This document shows positions 1 to 10,277 of a DNA stretch of 40,054 nt, one piece after another. The number at the start of each line of letters is the position of its first letter. Position 1 is the first letter of the stretch. Under the pieces are notes generated by a model, which was not told where the DNA came from, ran no database searches, and was given only the letters and a program-made list of their open reading frames with translations. The position numbers and the translations under genes are program-made. Source of the stretch: Gemmatimonadota bacterium (GTDB taxonomy: Bacteria > Gemmatimonadota > Gemmatimonadetes > Gemmatimonadales > GWC2-71-9); contig QHUC01000003.1 of assembly GCA_003221045.1 (NCBI GenBank), positions 1-40,054 of the forward strand. The letters are read 5' to 3'.

Positions 1-1
1 C

Positions 2-268
2 AACACCGAGCGACCGATCACCTGCACGCACGGGACCAACCGGCTCGTTCTGCCACGCGGTGACTCCGTGCTCGCGGCGGCCGAGCGCGCCCTGGGGCGT
101 CGCTCGCCGGCCCGGCCGGTGATCGAGCGGTGGGACGGGAAGGCGGCTGAGCGCATCGTGGCCGTCGTGTGCGACGACGCCCGGTTCGACGTCGACGGCG
201 CGGCGGCGTCGCCGCCACAGGTGGCGCGGCGCGCGGCGGCGATCCCGGTCCCGCTCGGCGCGAGTTGA
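2..268 (+). CDS. wecB: UDP-N-acetylglucosamine 2-epimerase (non-hydrolysing), C-terminal part; 5' end outside window
   Basis: Open frame from base 2: NTERPITCTHGTNRLVLPRGDSV...IERWDGKAAERIV, matching the conserved C-terminus of WecB/MnaA epimerases (TERP..V..GTN.LVG ... WDGKAAERI). Confidence 0.85.
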   Translation, partial: NTERPITCTHGTNRLVLPRGDSVLAAAERALGRRSPARPVIERWDGKAAERIVAVVCDDARFDVDGAAASPPQVARRAAAIPVPLGAS

Positions 269-360
269 GCGGAGAGGGCACGAACCCGTGCGTCAATCGC
301 AATGAGTCGTTCTAGAGCGTGCGTAACCAGGGAGGTGTTCGCATGGAAGATGTAGCGCCT

Positions 361-390
361 GCGGGGGGCGGACCGCACGCCGCCCCCCGC
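361..390. repeat. GC-rich perfect stem-loop, 11-bp stem and 8-nt loop
   Basis: GCGGGGGGCGG (361-371) / ACCGCACG / CCGCCCCCCGC (380-390). Lies 3' of wecB; possible transcription or mRNA-end structure, no U-tract. Confidence 0.7.
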
Positions 391-567
391 GACGCCCCGA
401 TCATCCCTCTCGTTCTGCGCAGACCTGCTTCGTCACTCCGTTGGATCAACGCAACCTCGTGCGCACGCCACAGCGGCGGAGGCAAAATCGCTGCGCGCGC
501 ATCGCCGCGAGGCTGCAACATTTTTTGTATGTCTCGACACCTCAGCAGGTTCTCCGCTCCATTTTGA

Positions 568-582
568 TGGCATCGGCTTTGC
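568..582 (+). promoter_or_regulatory. Putative sigma-54 (RpoN) -24/-12 promoter
   Basis: TGGCAT-CGGCT-TTGC, with GG-N10-GC spacing, 62 nt upstream of the ATG at 644. Confidence 0.6.
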
Positions 583-643
583 GTTCCCGGCCCTCTGGTC
601 AGCACCGGCTGCAATCGTCAACAGCGAGGAGGGCAGAACGCAC

Positions 644-1351
644 ATGATGCGAGAACACAGAAGCTTGATCGTCTGGCCGAGCCTCATTGCGGCCGGACTG
701 CTGGCCGCGTCCTGTACCGACCAGCCGAAAGTCAGCATGGCGCCGAACCGCCCAAACTTCTGGCTCACGCCTCCCCCGGCAGTGTGCACCGGAGGAAAGT
801 GGACGGGCGGTGGGCGTATCGACCCCGCGTACCCCGACCCCACGGCGGGAAGCAACTATGACGGAGCGGATGAAGATCTGGCCCACGAGGAGGAGTACTT
901 CGCCTACAAGCTTCCTAACATGACCGGGAAAGTGACTTTCGGGTTCAACATCTTCTTGGCGGTGAATAGTGAAACCCCCAGTCGCTGCTACGTGCAGAAG
1001 GGCGAGATCGAGGTCAATCATCACCCGGCGAAGACCAGTTGGCACGTGTCGATCCACGACGGGACCGATGCCCAAGGTAACACCGTCTATGCGTCGGTAT
1101 TCGCCGATGCCAGTGGAAGGGGCTACTGTCTCGTGGTGGGGATCCCCGACAACTACATGTGGGCGCGTGTCAACGGAAACAAGGGTTATGAACTGACGCA
1201 GTTCGAGGTCTGCGACAACGATCGTGGCCAGCCGCAAAACAGCCGACATGACGCGATGCGCTGGCGGGCCGCGGGTGATGTTAGTCACGATCCAGGCGAC
1301 ACTCACCTCATCTACTTGACGGGTGGCAACATCGTGGAGCACGGGTCGTGA
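644..1351 (+). CDS. Secreted lipoprotein, possibly related to the post-COAP-1 domain
   Basis: Signal peptide with lipobox (LLAASC); AGGAGGG-type RBS upstream; CTGGKWTGGGRI...KVTFGFNIF...GEIEV...VSI pattern resembles domains found with choice-of-anchor P proteins. Confidence 0.7.
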   Translation: MMREHRSLIVWPSLIAAGLLAASCTDQPKVSMAPNRPNFWLTPPPAVCTGGKWTGGGRIDPAYPDPTAGSNYDGADEDLAHEEEYFAYKLPNMTGKVTFGFNIFLAVNSETPSRCYVQKGEIEVNHHPAKTSWHVSIHDGTDAQGNTVYASVFADASGRGYCLVVGIPDNYMWARVNGNKGYELTQFEVCDNDRGQPQNSRHDAMRWRAAGDVSHDPGDTHLIYLTGGNIVEHGS

Positions 1352-1407
1352 GCGGGCGGCACCATCCAAGCTCATTAGCCATGGAAATCCAAGGAAGGAG
1401 TGAACCG

Positions 1408-2124
1408 ATGAACGGCAAGAGCATGCATTGGGTGAACCGCCTCGCGGCCCTCGGGCTCGTGGTAGGGCTCGTGGCTGGGCTCGCGGCGGTGGGTAGCGCC
1501 CAGTCGGTGGGTGGCCAGGCGTACAGCACGTACGTCAACACGCCGCTCGGTTCCAGTGCTCAGTCTCCACTGGCGGTGCTGCCGGCGGTCTCGGGCACCG
1601 ACGGCGCCGAGGCGGACGCCGAAGGAAGTGCGCTGAACGTTGCGGGTGCCCTGTCGTCCGATTTCCTCAACAGCATCACGTCGGGCGAAATCGGCGCCGC
1701 GGAGGCGGGCGCACAGAGCACCGCGAGCGCGGCGAGCGTGAACATCCTGAACGGGCTGATCACCGCAGATGAGGTGGTCGCGAACGTCATGAGCAGCGCC
1801 GGCCAAACCGGTGCGTTCAGCAACGCCGACGGCTCGACGCTCACGAACCTCACGGTAGCCGGCCAGTCCCTGTCCGGCGATCAGCCGGTGGCTCCAAACA
1901 CCAACGTCAGCCTACCCGGCGTGGGGTACGTCGTGCTGAACGAGCAGATCCCCTCGGGCGACGGCGTGTCGAGCAGCGGCCTGACGGTGAACATGATCCA
2001 CGTGTACCTGCAGAATCTGGTCGGTGGCATTCTGAATCCGCTCACCGGTCAGATCATCGGCGGGACGTTGCAGACGACCGGCGAGATCATCGTCGGCTCG
2101 GCGACGAGCAGCGTGGCGAGCTGA
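1408..2124 (+). CDS. Choice-of-anchor P-like secreted protein
   Basis: RBS AAGGAAGGAG; signal peptide MNGKSMHWVNRLAALGLVVGLVAGLAAVGSAQ; repeats of LTNLTVAGQ.., PNTNVSLPGVGYVVLNEQ.., GLTVNMIHVYL.., GEIIVGSATSSV typical of the family. Confidence 0.7.
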   Translation: MNGKSMHWVNRLAALGLVVGLVAGLAAVGSAQSVGGQAYSTYVNTPLGSSAQSPLAVLPAVSGTDGAEADAEGSALNVAGALSSDFLNSITSGEIGAAEAGAQSTASAASVNILNGLITADEVVANVMSSAGQTGAFSNADGSTLTNLTVAGQSLSGDQPVAPNTNVSLPGVGYVVLNEQIPSGDGVSSSGLTVNMIHVYLQNLVGGILNPLTGQIIGGTLQTTGEIIVGSATSSVAS

Positions 2125-2153
2125 CCGAGCGCCACTCGGCCGCAGGGGGACAT

Positions 2154-2210
2154 GAGCGGGAGCGGGCCACCCGAGTCAGAACGGGAGCCCGCGACCCGCG
2201 CCTCTTTTTT
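2154..2210 (+). terminator. Rho-independent terminator candidate
   Basis: GAGCGGGAGCGGGC ... GCCCGCGACCCGCGCCTC extended imperfect stem followed by TTTTTT, immediately 3' of the choice-of-anchor P-like gene. Confidence 0.7.
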
Positions 2211-2330
2211 GTGCAAAGCGTAACACGCTGACGCATCAAACTGTATCACCAACGCCATATCCGCCGTTGCTCCGCATTGTCAACTCGTTGCAGAATCGCT
2301 AGTTATCGCGCGACGCAGTAGGTAGCGACG

Positions 2331-2346
2331 TGGCACTAGCCTTGCT
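2331..2346 (+). promoter_or_regulatory. Sigma-54 (RpoN) -24/-12 promoter upstream of rsbR
   Basis: TGGCAC-TAGCC-TTGCT exactly matches consensus TGGCAC-N5-TTGC(A/T), GG-N10-GC spacing; 42 nt before the ATG at 2388. Confidence 0.8.
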
Positions 2347-2387
2347 GTTGCGCCGCAGCAACATTCAACACCCAAGGACTGCCCGCC

Positions 2388-3296
2388 ATGGCCGCCAAAG
2401 GGAAAGACCCGCAAGCGCCGCTGCCTGACTCCGTCGCGCAACCCGAGTCCACCGCCGCGCTGTTGCGGGAGCTGGTGGCCCTCCTGCGGCAAAACCGCAC
2501 CCAACTGCGTGAGGAATGGGCGCGGCGCATCACCCGGGCCCAGTTGCTCACGGCCATGACCGAAGAAGAAATCTTCGCGGAAGCCACCTCGGTGTACGAC
2601 AACTACGTCGAGGCGCTCGAGACCGGCACCTTCGAGGCCCTGCAAGCCTACGCCCGCAACCTGTCCGAGCGCATCATTCCGCGAGGCGTCGAGACGCACG
2701 AGGTGGTCGGGATCGTGTTGCTGCTGCGTGACGTGCTGGCCCGCTCGCTGTTCGGAAAGTACCACGAGGATTTCGACAAGCTCTACCGCATTCTCGACGC
2801 CTACGAGCCAGCGGCCAACCGGATCGCGAACACGGTGGCGGTCGGGTTCGTGCAGGAGCGCGAGCGTATCATCCGGCAGCAACAGGAAGCGATCCGGGAG
2901 CTGTCCACGCCGGTGCTCCAGGTGCGCGAGCGGCTCTTGATTCTGCCGATCATCGGCGTCATCGATCCCCAGCGGGCGCGCCAGCTGACCGAGCAGTTGT
3001 TGCGCGCGATTCGGACCAACCGTGCGAAGGTCGTCGTGATCGACATCACGGGCGTGGCGGCGATGGACTCGAACGTGGCGAACCACTTGGTGCAGACCGT
3101 CGAGGCATCCCGCCTGCTGGGCGCGACCGTGATCGTGACGGGCCTCTCGCCCGAGATCGCGCAGACCCTGGTGACGATCGGTGTCGATCTGAGCGAGATG
3201 GCAACGGTCGGCGATCTCCAGGGTGGTATCGAAGAGGCGGAGCGCCTGCTCGGCTACAAGGTGCTGCCGCTCGAAGAGGTGGCCCCAAAGGCGTGA
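2388..3296 (+). CDS. rsbR: RsbR-type stressosome scaffold (RsbRD-like N-terminal domain + STAS domain)
   Basis: N-terminal helical sensor region, then AIRELSTPVLQVRERLLILPIIGVID...VVVIDITGVAAMDSNVANHLVQTVEASRLLGATVIVTGLSPEIAQTLVTIGV, a canonical RsbR STAS domain. Confidence 0.85.
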   Translation: MAAKGKDPQAPLPDSVAQPESTAALLRELVALLRQNRTQLREEWARRITRAQLLTAMTEEEIFAEATSVYDNYVEALETGTFEALQAYARNLSERIIPRGVETHEVVGIVLLLRDVLARSLFGKYHEDFDKLYRILDAYEPAANRIANTVAVGFVQERERIIRQQQEAIRELSTPVLQVRERLLILPIIGVIDPQRARQLTEQLLRAIRTNRAKVVVIDITGVAAMDSNVANHLVQTVEASRLLGATVIVTGLSPEIAQTLVTIGVDLSEMATVGDLQGGIEEAERLLGYKVLPLEEVAPKA

Positions 3297-3327
3297 GCCG
3301 GTACCGTACTCCGTCGACGGAGGGCGC

Positions 3328-3720
3328 GTGGAAGTCCCGATCCTGAAGCAGGGCCACTACCTGATCGCGTCCATCCAGTCGGCGCTCACCGACGCCGATC
3401 TGTCGCAGCTGCGCGAGGCGTTGATCGAGCGGGTCGGGAAGTTCCGCGCCCGCGGCGTCATTGTCGACGTGACGGCGCTCGACGTGATGGACTCGTTCGC
3501 CGTCCGCACGCTGCGGGACATCGCCCACATGGCTCGCCTCCGCGGCGCGGAAACGGTGATCGTGGGCATTCAGCCCGAAGTGGCGTTCGCGATGGTGCAG
3601 CTCGGTCTCACGCTCAAGGGCGTGTCGACCGCGCTCGACCTCGAGGAAGGCCTCCTCTTCCTCGACCAGCAGGCGAAGCTCCGCATCGAGCGCGGGACGG
3701 GACGGATCGACCGTGGCTGA
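3328..3720 (+). CDS. rsbS: RsbS-type STAS-only stressosome antagonist
   Basis: GTG start; MEVPILKQGHYLIASIQ...GVIVDVTALDVMDSFAVRTLRDIAHMARLRGAETVIVGIQPEVAFAMVQLGL. The D-S-F motif carries the conserved phospho-acceptor serine. Confidence 0.85.
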   Translation: MEVPILKQGHYLIASIQSALTDADLSQLREALIERVGKFRARGVIVDVTALDVMDSFAVRTLRDIAHMARLRGAETVIVGIQPEVAFAMVQLGLTLKGVSTALDLEEGLLFLDQQAKLRIERGTGRIDRG

Positions 3721-4123
3721 CGAGCTGCGCATCGCGGTCACGGCCGACGTCGACGTGGTCACCGCCCGGCAGCGCGGGCGAGAGGTCGCGGCGCAGGCAG
3801 GTTTTTCGAGCGGCGATCAGACGGTCATCGCGGCGGCCATCTCCGAAGTCGCCCGCAACATTCTCAATTACGCGAAGCGCGGCGAAGTGCAGCTCAGTGT
3901 CGTGACCAACGGTGACCGCCAGGGCGTCATTATCGTGGCCCGTGATCAAGGGCCCGGGATTCCCGACGTCCAGCGCGCGCTCGAGGACGGCTATTCGACC
4001 TCGGGGGGCCTGGGCCTCGGTCTGCCGGGCGCCCGCCGCTTGATGGACGACTTCGACGTGACGTCGGCCGTCGGGAAGGGCACGACCGTGACAATGAAGA
4101 AATGGCGGCGCATGAATGCATGA
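3713..4123 (+). CDS. rsbT: RsbT-type switch kinase (GHKL serine/threonine kinase)
   Basis: N-box EVARNILNYAKRG, G1 DQGPGIPD, G2 GLGLGLPGARRLMDDF; overlaps the rsbS stop. Confidence 0.85.
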   Translation: MADELRIAVTADVDVVTARQRGREVAAQAGFSSGDQTVIAAAISEVARNILNYAKRGEVQLSVVTNGDRQGVIIVARDQGPGIPDVQRALEDGYSTSGGLGLGLPGARRLMDDFDVTSAVGKGTTVTMKKWRRMNA

Positions 4124-4753
4124 GGCGCCCGCCGATGCTGCCACTCTGTTGGATTGGGGCGTCGCGGCGGTCGCGCTCCCCGGAGAGGCGGAATCGGGCG
4201 ACCTCCACCTGGTCCGGTCGGTGGGGGGAGGCGTGCTGGTGGCGGTGGTGGACGGCCTGGGTCACGGCGCGGAGGCGGCGACGGCGGCGCGGTTGGCGAT
4301 CGCCGCGCTGGCGCGGCACGCGCACGAGTCCCCGCCGTCCCTGTTCGAGCGGACCCATCAGGCACTGAAGGGGACTCGGGGCGTCGTCATGAGCCTCGCG
4401 TTTTTCAAGCGCACCGACCCCTCTTTGACGTGGCTCGGCGTGGGCAACGTGGAGGGCCTCCTCGTACACGCCGTCGACGCGGCTCGCGCCGCCCGCGCGC
4501 GGAAGTCGCTCGTCACACGCGGCGGCATCGTCGGCTCGGAGCTTCCGCGCCTGCAAGCGGAGGTGTTACGCCTCACGGCCGGGGACACCCTCATCTTCGC
4601 CACCGACGGTATTCGGGAGGGTTTCGTAGACGGACTGCCGGCCGGTGCGACGCCGCAACAGCAGGCCGAGCATATTCTCGCTCGACATGGCAAGGGCACA
4701 GATGATGCGCTCGTCCTGGTGGCTCGGTATCGCGGCCAGAGCCGGACGGGCAG

Positions 4754-4757
<4 letters not shown>
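4116..4757 (+). CDS. rsbX: SpoIIE/RsbX-type PP2C serine phosphatase
   Basis: [34 protein letters not shown] motifs; overlaps rsbT; same order as the rsbR-S-T module. Confidence 0.75.
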
Positions 4758-6168
<1,411 letters not shown>

Positions 6169-6172
<4 letters not shown>

Positions 6173-7461
6173 CCGGCCCGCCGCCTGTCCGCGTCGAGAA
6201 AGCGCTCGCGCTGCTGCCGGAGCTCGAAGCGCTCGACCCGCTGCGGGCCCTGCTGGTCTCGATCGCGCGGCCGGATGCGCACGCGCTGTGGTCGAGCTCC
6301 GGTCCGTACCTCACCCTGGGGAAACGGGGCGTGCAGCCGGACGAGCTGCGACGGCGCATGCCTCAGGCCTTTCATCGCATCACGGGGCACCTGCAGGCAC
6401 TGTACCGGGAGTATGTGGACGCGCTCGAGTGTCAGCAGGCGGCGGACCCCGCGGGGGTGGTGGGGGCGCTGTTGCGCGGCGGACGCCTCGAGGAGCGGGT
6501 GGCCCGGTTCACACAGGCGCGCGCCTGGTACGCGGTCGCGCTCGCCGTCGCGGAGGCACTGCAAGACCGCCGGCCCGAGGTGGAGACGCTGCGTGCCATC
6601 GGCTACGTGTGCATGGCGCTCGGGCAATACGCCGAGGCTGCCCGGCACTTCCAGCGCTCACTGGCGCTGGCCGAGGCGGAGTTCGACCAGGGCGGAGCGA
6701 CCGGGGCATGCGAAGGCTTGGCGGACGCGGCGCTCGCCCAGGGCCAGTGGTCGGGCGCGCACGCGTGGTACAGCCGCGGGCTGCGTCTGGCTGAAGCCGC
6801 GGACGACGCCGTGCGCGCCGGACGACTGCAGTGCCAGCTCGGCGTCGTCGCGCGCCATCAGGGCGATCTTTCGGCCGCGGGCGAGTTTCTGCGCGAGGCC
6901 CGCGAGCGCCTCGAGTCCGCCGGCGTCGCGGACGAGATGGCGCGCGTGCTGAACGAGCAGGGACGGCTGGACGCCCAGCTCGGTCGTCACGACGCCGCGT
7001 CCGCGGCGTACCGGGAGGCGCTGGCGTGGGCGCAACGGACTCCCGGCGACGCGGGCGACGAGCTGTCGATCCGTCTGAACTTAGCGGAGCTCGATCTCGA
7101 CGCCGGACGCCTGGTGGAAGCCGAGGCGGAGCTGCGGCGCGCCGAGCAGGTGGCCATCGGCGGCGATCTCATGCTTCGGCTGGCGCAGGTCTATGTCCTG
7201 ATGGGCCGGTTGCGCGGCGCGCAGGAGGACGAGACGGGGTTCGTCTTCTTCGAACAGGCGATCGAGCTCGCGACGGCTCTGGACCGCTCCGCGGCGACGC
7301 GGGCGCACGTGTTCTTCGAGTACGGCCTGTTCCGCAATCGGCTCGGGCAGCGGGATGAGGCGCGCGCCTACCTCGAGCAGGCCCGCGAGCTATTCGCCTC
7401 GCTCGGGGAAACGGCCGAGCGCGAGCGGGCCGACGCGGAGCTGCGCGCGCTCACGGCCTAG
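6169..7461 (+). CDS. Tetratricopeptide repeat protein
   Basis: Multiple TPR-like units ([45 protein letters not shown]). GTG start overlaps the activator stop (GTGA). Confidence 0.7.
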
Positions 7462-7592
7462 ACGTTTCAGTTGTTCGTCAGGGGGTTCTTCCCGCGGCCG
7501 GTATCGGGCTTGGCCGCCCCTTTCTTTTTCTGCGCCTGCGACGGCGCGGCGGTCGTCCCGGTCTAATATACGACGGCGACCCCCTGCCGACG

Positions 7593-8480
7593 TCATGTCG
7601 CGTCGCGCACCAGGGGCCGCGTGAGGCAGGTGGGCCCGCCGCCCCCCTTCAGGCAGATTTCCTGCCCGGCGAACTCCTGAACTCCTACCCCCGCACGCTC
7701 GAGCCGGCGCCGGGTCTCGGGATTGCCGGCGACCATCACCACCTCGCGGGGCGCGAGCGCGAGCACGTTGCAGCCGAGCGTCTCGAACTCGGAGCTCGCC
7801 ACCTCGACGAGCTCGATGCCACGGGCGCTGAGCGACTCGCGAAACGGCACCGGCAGCAACGGGGCATGGACGAGCCAGAGGTCGGTGTCGATGGGGCTCG
7901 CGATCGACATGAGGTGGAACACGTCGTCCGGACCGCGCCAGTGGGGCAGGGGCACGACGATCACTTCGTCCACGCAAGCCGCCACGAGCGCGCGCAGCTG
8001 CCGGATCCCTGCGTCGTTGGTGCGGTAGCCCCGCCCGACCACGAGCGTTTTCTCATCGATCCAGCAGATGTCGCCGCCCTCGAGGGTGCCGACTCCGCCG
8101 ATCCGCCCGCAGATCGGGACGCCGGCCGATCGGAAAAACGCTTCCTGCGCCGCAGGCTCGGGGCGCCGCTGCGGCTTGCCCATGTTGCACAAGATGACGC
8201 CCCGGTCGCAGATGATCGCCGCATCGCGGACGTAGATCGAGTCGAGCCCTACGGAAGGATCGGCCGGTAGGCACGTCACGTCCACGCCCGCCTCGCTGAG
8301 CAGCGACAGGAAACGCTCGTACTCGCGCTCGGCACCGGCGACGTCCGGGCGCGCGGTGTAGCGGAGATCGCGCCACTGACGCTCCACGAGGGTGTCGGTC
8401 CCGAACGCCTCGCGCACGGGCTTTACCGCTACGCGGCGGAGCCTGCCGACGTCCGACTGTCCTCCGACTACCCGCGCCAT
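7593..8480 (-). CDS. Amidinotransferase-family protein, dimethylarginine dimethylaminohydrolase/arginine deiminase-like
   Basis: SIYVRDAAII, GVGTLEGGDICWID, HWRGPDDVFHLMSIASPID, ETLGCNVLALAP; C-terminal catalytic Cys in GGGGPTCLTRPL. Confidence 0.8.
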   Translation of the reverse strand: MARVVGGQSDVGRLRRVAVKPVREAFGTDTLVERQWRDLRYTARPDVAGAEREYERFLSLLSEAGVDVTCLPADPSVGLDSIYVRDAAIICDRGVILCNMGKPQRRPEPAAQEAFFRSAGVPICGRIGGVGTLEGGDICWIDEKTLVVGRGYRTNDAGIRQLRALVAACVDEVIVVPLPHWRGPDDVFHLMSIASPIDTDLWLVHAPLLPVPFRESLSARGIELVEVASSEFETLGCNVLALAPREVVMVAGNPETRRRLERAGVGVQEFAGQEICLKGGGGPTCLTRPLVRDAT

Positions 8481-8556
8481 CGCTGGCCGTCGTGTGAAGG
8501 TCGCAGCAAGTTTATCCCTGTTCCCGCCCTGTGTCATTCCATTGAGGAGAGCGCCC

Positions 8557-10200
8557 ATGACCGATCGGCCGATGGATCGCCGCAGCTTTGTCGAGTACCT
8601 CACGCTGAGCGGGGCGGTCGCGGTGGCGAGACCCGTCTTCCCCGCGCTTGCGCGCGGGGTCAGTGAAGCGCCCGCACCGTTTGAGCTGGAAGAAACGACC
8701 ATCTCGGCGCTGCAGGCGGGGATGACGTCCGGCAAGTACACTGCGAAGGAGCTCGCGACGGCGTACCTCCAGCGGATCGAAGAGCTCGATCGAAAAGGGC
8801 CCGGACTGCACGCGATCCTCGAGACCAATCCCGACGCGCTCGGGCAGGCCGCGGCGCTCGATGCCGAGCGCAAAGCCAAGGGTCCGCGCGGGCCGCTCCA
8901 CGGCATTCCCGTGCTCGTGAAGGACAACGTCGCGACCAGAGACCGGTTGCAGAGCACCGCGGGCTCGCTCGCCCTCGTGGGCGTCGTCCCGCCCCGCGAT
9001 GCCTTCATCGTGGAGCGCCTGCGCGCGGCGGGGGCGGTGATCCTCGGCAAAGCGAACCTGTCCGAGTGGGCAAACTTCCGCTCGACCCATTCGTCGAGCG
9101 GCTGGAGCGGTCGGGGCGGCCAGTGCCGCAATCCCTATGCGCTCGATCGGACGCCGTCCGGCTCGAGCTCAGGCTCGGGGGTCGCGGTCTCCGCCAATCT
9201 CTGCGCGGTCGCGATCGGGACCGAGACCGACGGATCGATCGTCTCCCCATCCACCTGCTGCGGCATCGTGGGCATCAAGCCGACGCTCGGCCTGGTAAGC
9301 CGATCCGGCATCATCCCGATCGCCCACAGTCAGGACACCGCGGGCCCCATGGCCCGGACCGTGGCCGATGCGGCGATCCTCCTCGGTGCGCTCATCGGTG
9401 TGGATCCCCGGGATGAGGCCACCGCGGCGAGCGCGGGCCAGTCGCGCACCGACTACACGACCTTCCTCGATCCGAAAGGGCTCCAGGGCGCACGGTTGGG
9501 TGTGTGCCGGTCGCATTTCATGGGCTACAGCCCCCCGACCGACGCGTTAATGGAAACCGCGATCGACGTGCTCAAGCGGGCGGGCGCCGTTATCGTCGAT
9601 CCCGCCGACATCACCACGGCGGGCCAGACGGACGACTCGGAGTTCGCCGTGCTCTTGTACGAGTTCAAGGCGGACCTGAACCGTTATCTCGCGGATTGGG
9701 CGCGCGGCAACGGACCCAAGACGCTCGAAGACCTGATCGCGTTCAACGAGCGGGCGAAGGACAAGGAGCTGATCTACTTCGGGCAGGAGATCTTCGTGCA
9801 GGCCCAGGCCAAAGGGCCGCTCACCGACCAGGACTACCTCAAGGCGCTCGACAAGAATCATCTTCTGATGCGCGCCCAGGGGATCGATGGGGTGATGGCG
9901 GACCAGAAGCTCGACGCGTTGATCGCGCCGACGGGCGGCCCGGCGTCGCTCATCGACCTGGTGAACGGCGATCCGGGGGGCGGCGGCAGCTTCTCGAGCC
10001 CAGCGGCCGTGGCGGGCTATCCCCACGTGACGGTGCCGATGGGCTACGTACACGGGCTGCCGGTGGGGCTTTCGTTCGTGGGCCGCCCCTGGAGCGAGGG
10101 AGTACTCATCAAGCTCGCGTACGCGTACGAGCAGGCGACCAAGGTGCGCCGGCCACCACGCTTTCTTACGACGGCGGCGCTGCCGGCGGACGTGGCCTAG
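8557..10200 (+). CDS. Amidase-signature family hydrolase with Tat-like leader
   Basis: MTDRPMDRRSFVEYLTLSGAVAVA leader; GIPVLVKDN, GSSSGSGVAVSANLCAVAIGTETDGSIVSPSTCCGIVGIKPTLGLVSR. Confidence 0.85.
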   Translation: MTDRPMDRRSFVEYLTLSGAVAVARPVFPALARGVSEAPAPFELEETTISALQAGMTSGKYTAKELATAYLQRIEELDRKGPGLHAILETNPDALGQAAALDAERKAKGPRGPLHGIPVLVKDNVATRDRLQSTAGSLALVGVVPPRDAFIVERLRAAGAVILGKANLSEWANFRSTHSSSGWSGRGGQCRNPYALDRTPSGSSSGSGVAVSANLCAVAIGTETDGSIVSPSTCCGIVGIKPTLGLVSRSGIIPIAHSQDTAGPMARTVADAAILLGALIGVDPRDEATAASAGQSRTDYTTFLDPKGLQGARLGVCRSHFMGYSPPTDALMETAIDVLKRAGAVIVDPADITTAGQTDDSEFAVLLYEFKADLNRYLADWARGNGPKTLEDLIAFNERAKDKELIYFGQEIFVQAQAKGPLTDQDYLKALDKNHLLMRAQGIDGVMADQKLDALIAPTGGPASLIDLVNGDPGGGGSFSSPAAVAGYPHVTVPMGYVHGLPVGLSFVGRPWSEGVLIKLAYAYEQATKVRRPPRFLTTAALPADVA

Positions 10201-10224
10201 CCGCCGGTGGGTCCTTACCCCCTG

Positions 10225-10250
10225 TCCCCCTCTCCAGGTGGAGAGGGGGA
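10225..10250. terminator. Bidirectional stem-loop between convergent genes
   Basis: TCCCCCTCTCC-AGGT-GGAGAGGGGGA, 11-bp perfect stem with 4-nt loop between the amidase (+) and tag (-) stops. Confidence 0.55.
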
Positions 10251-10277
10251 ACGGCCTGGAGTTGTGAACGGTCGTTC

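Noticed and set aside
319-567. 82-aa plus-strand ORF in the gap downstream of wecB
   Set aside because: Spans the strong hairpin, has no convincing RBS or domain, and the composition looks non-coding.
4102-4368. Alternative-frame ORFs within the phosphatase gene (Arg/Trp-rich)
   Set aside because: Composition typical of an off-frame GC-rich translation; the SpoIIE-type frame explains the region.
7467-7562. Short minus-strand frame ending KKKGAAKPDTGRGKNPLTNN*
   Set aside because: Looks peptide-like and Lys-rich, but an in-frame stop sits just upstream and no plausible start codon exists, so it cannot be supported as a gene.
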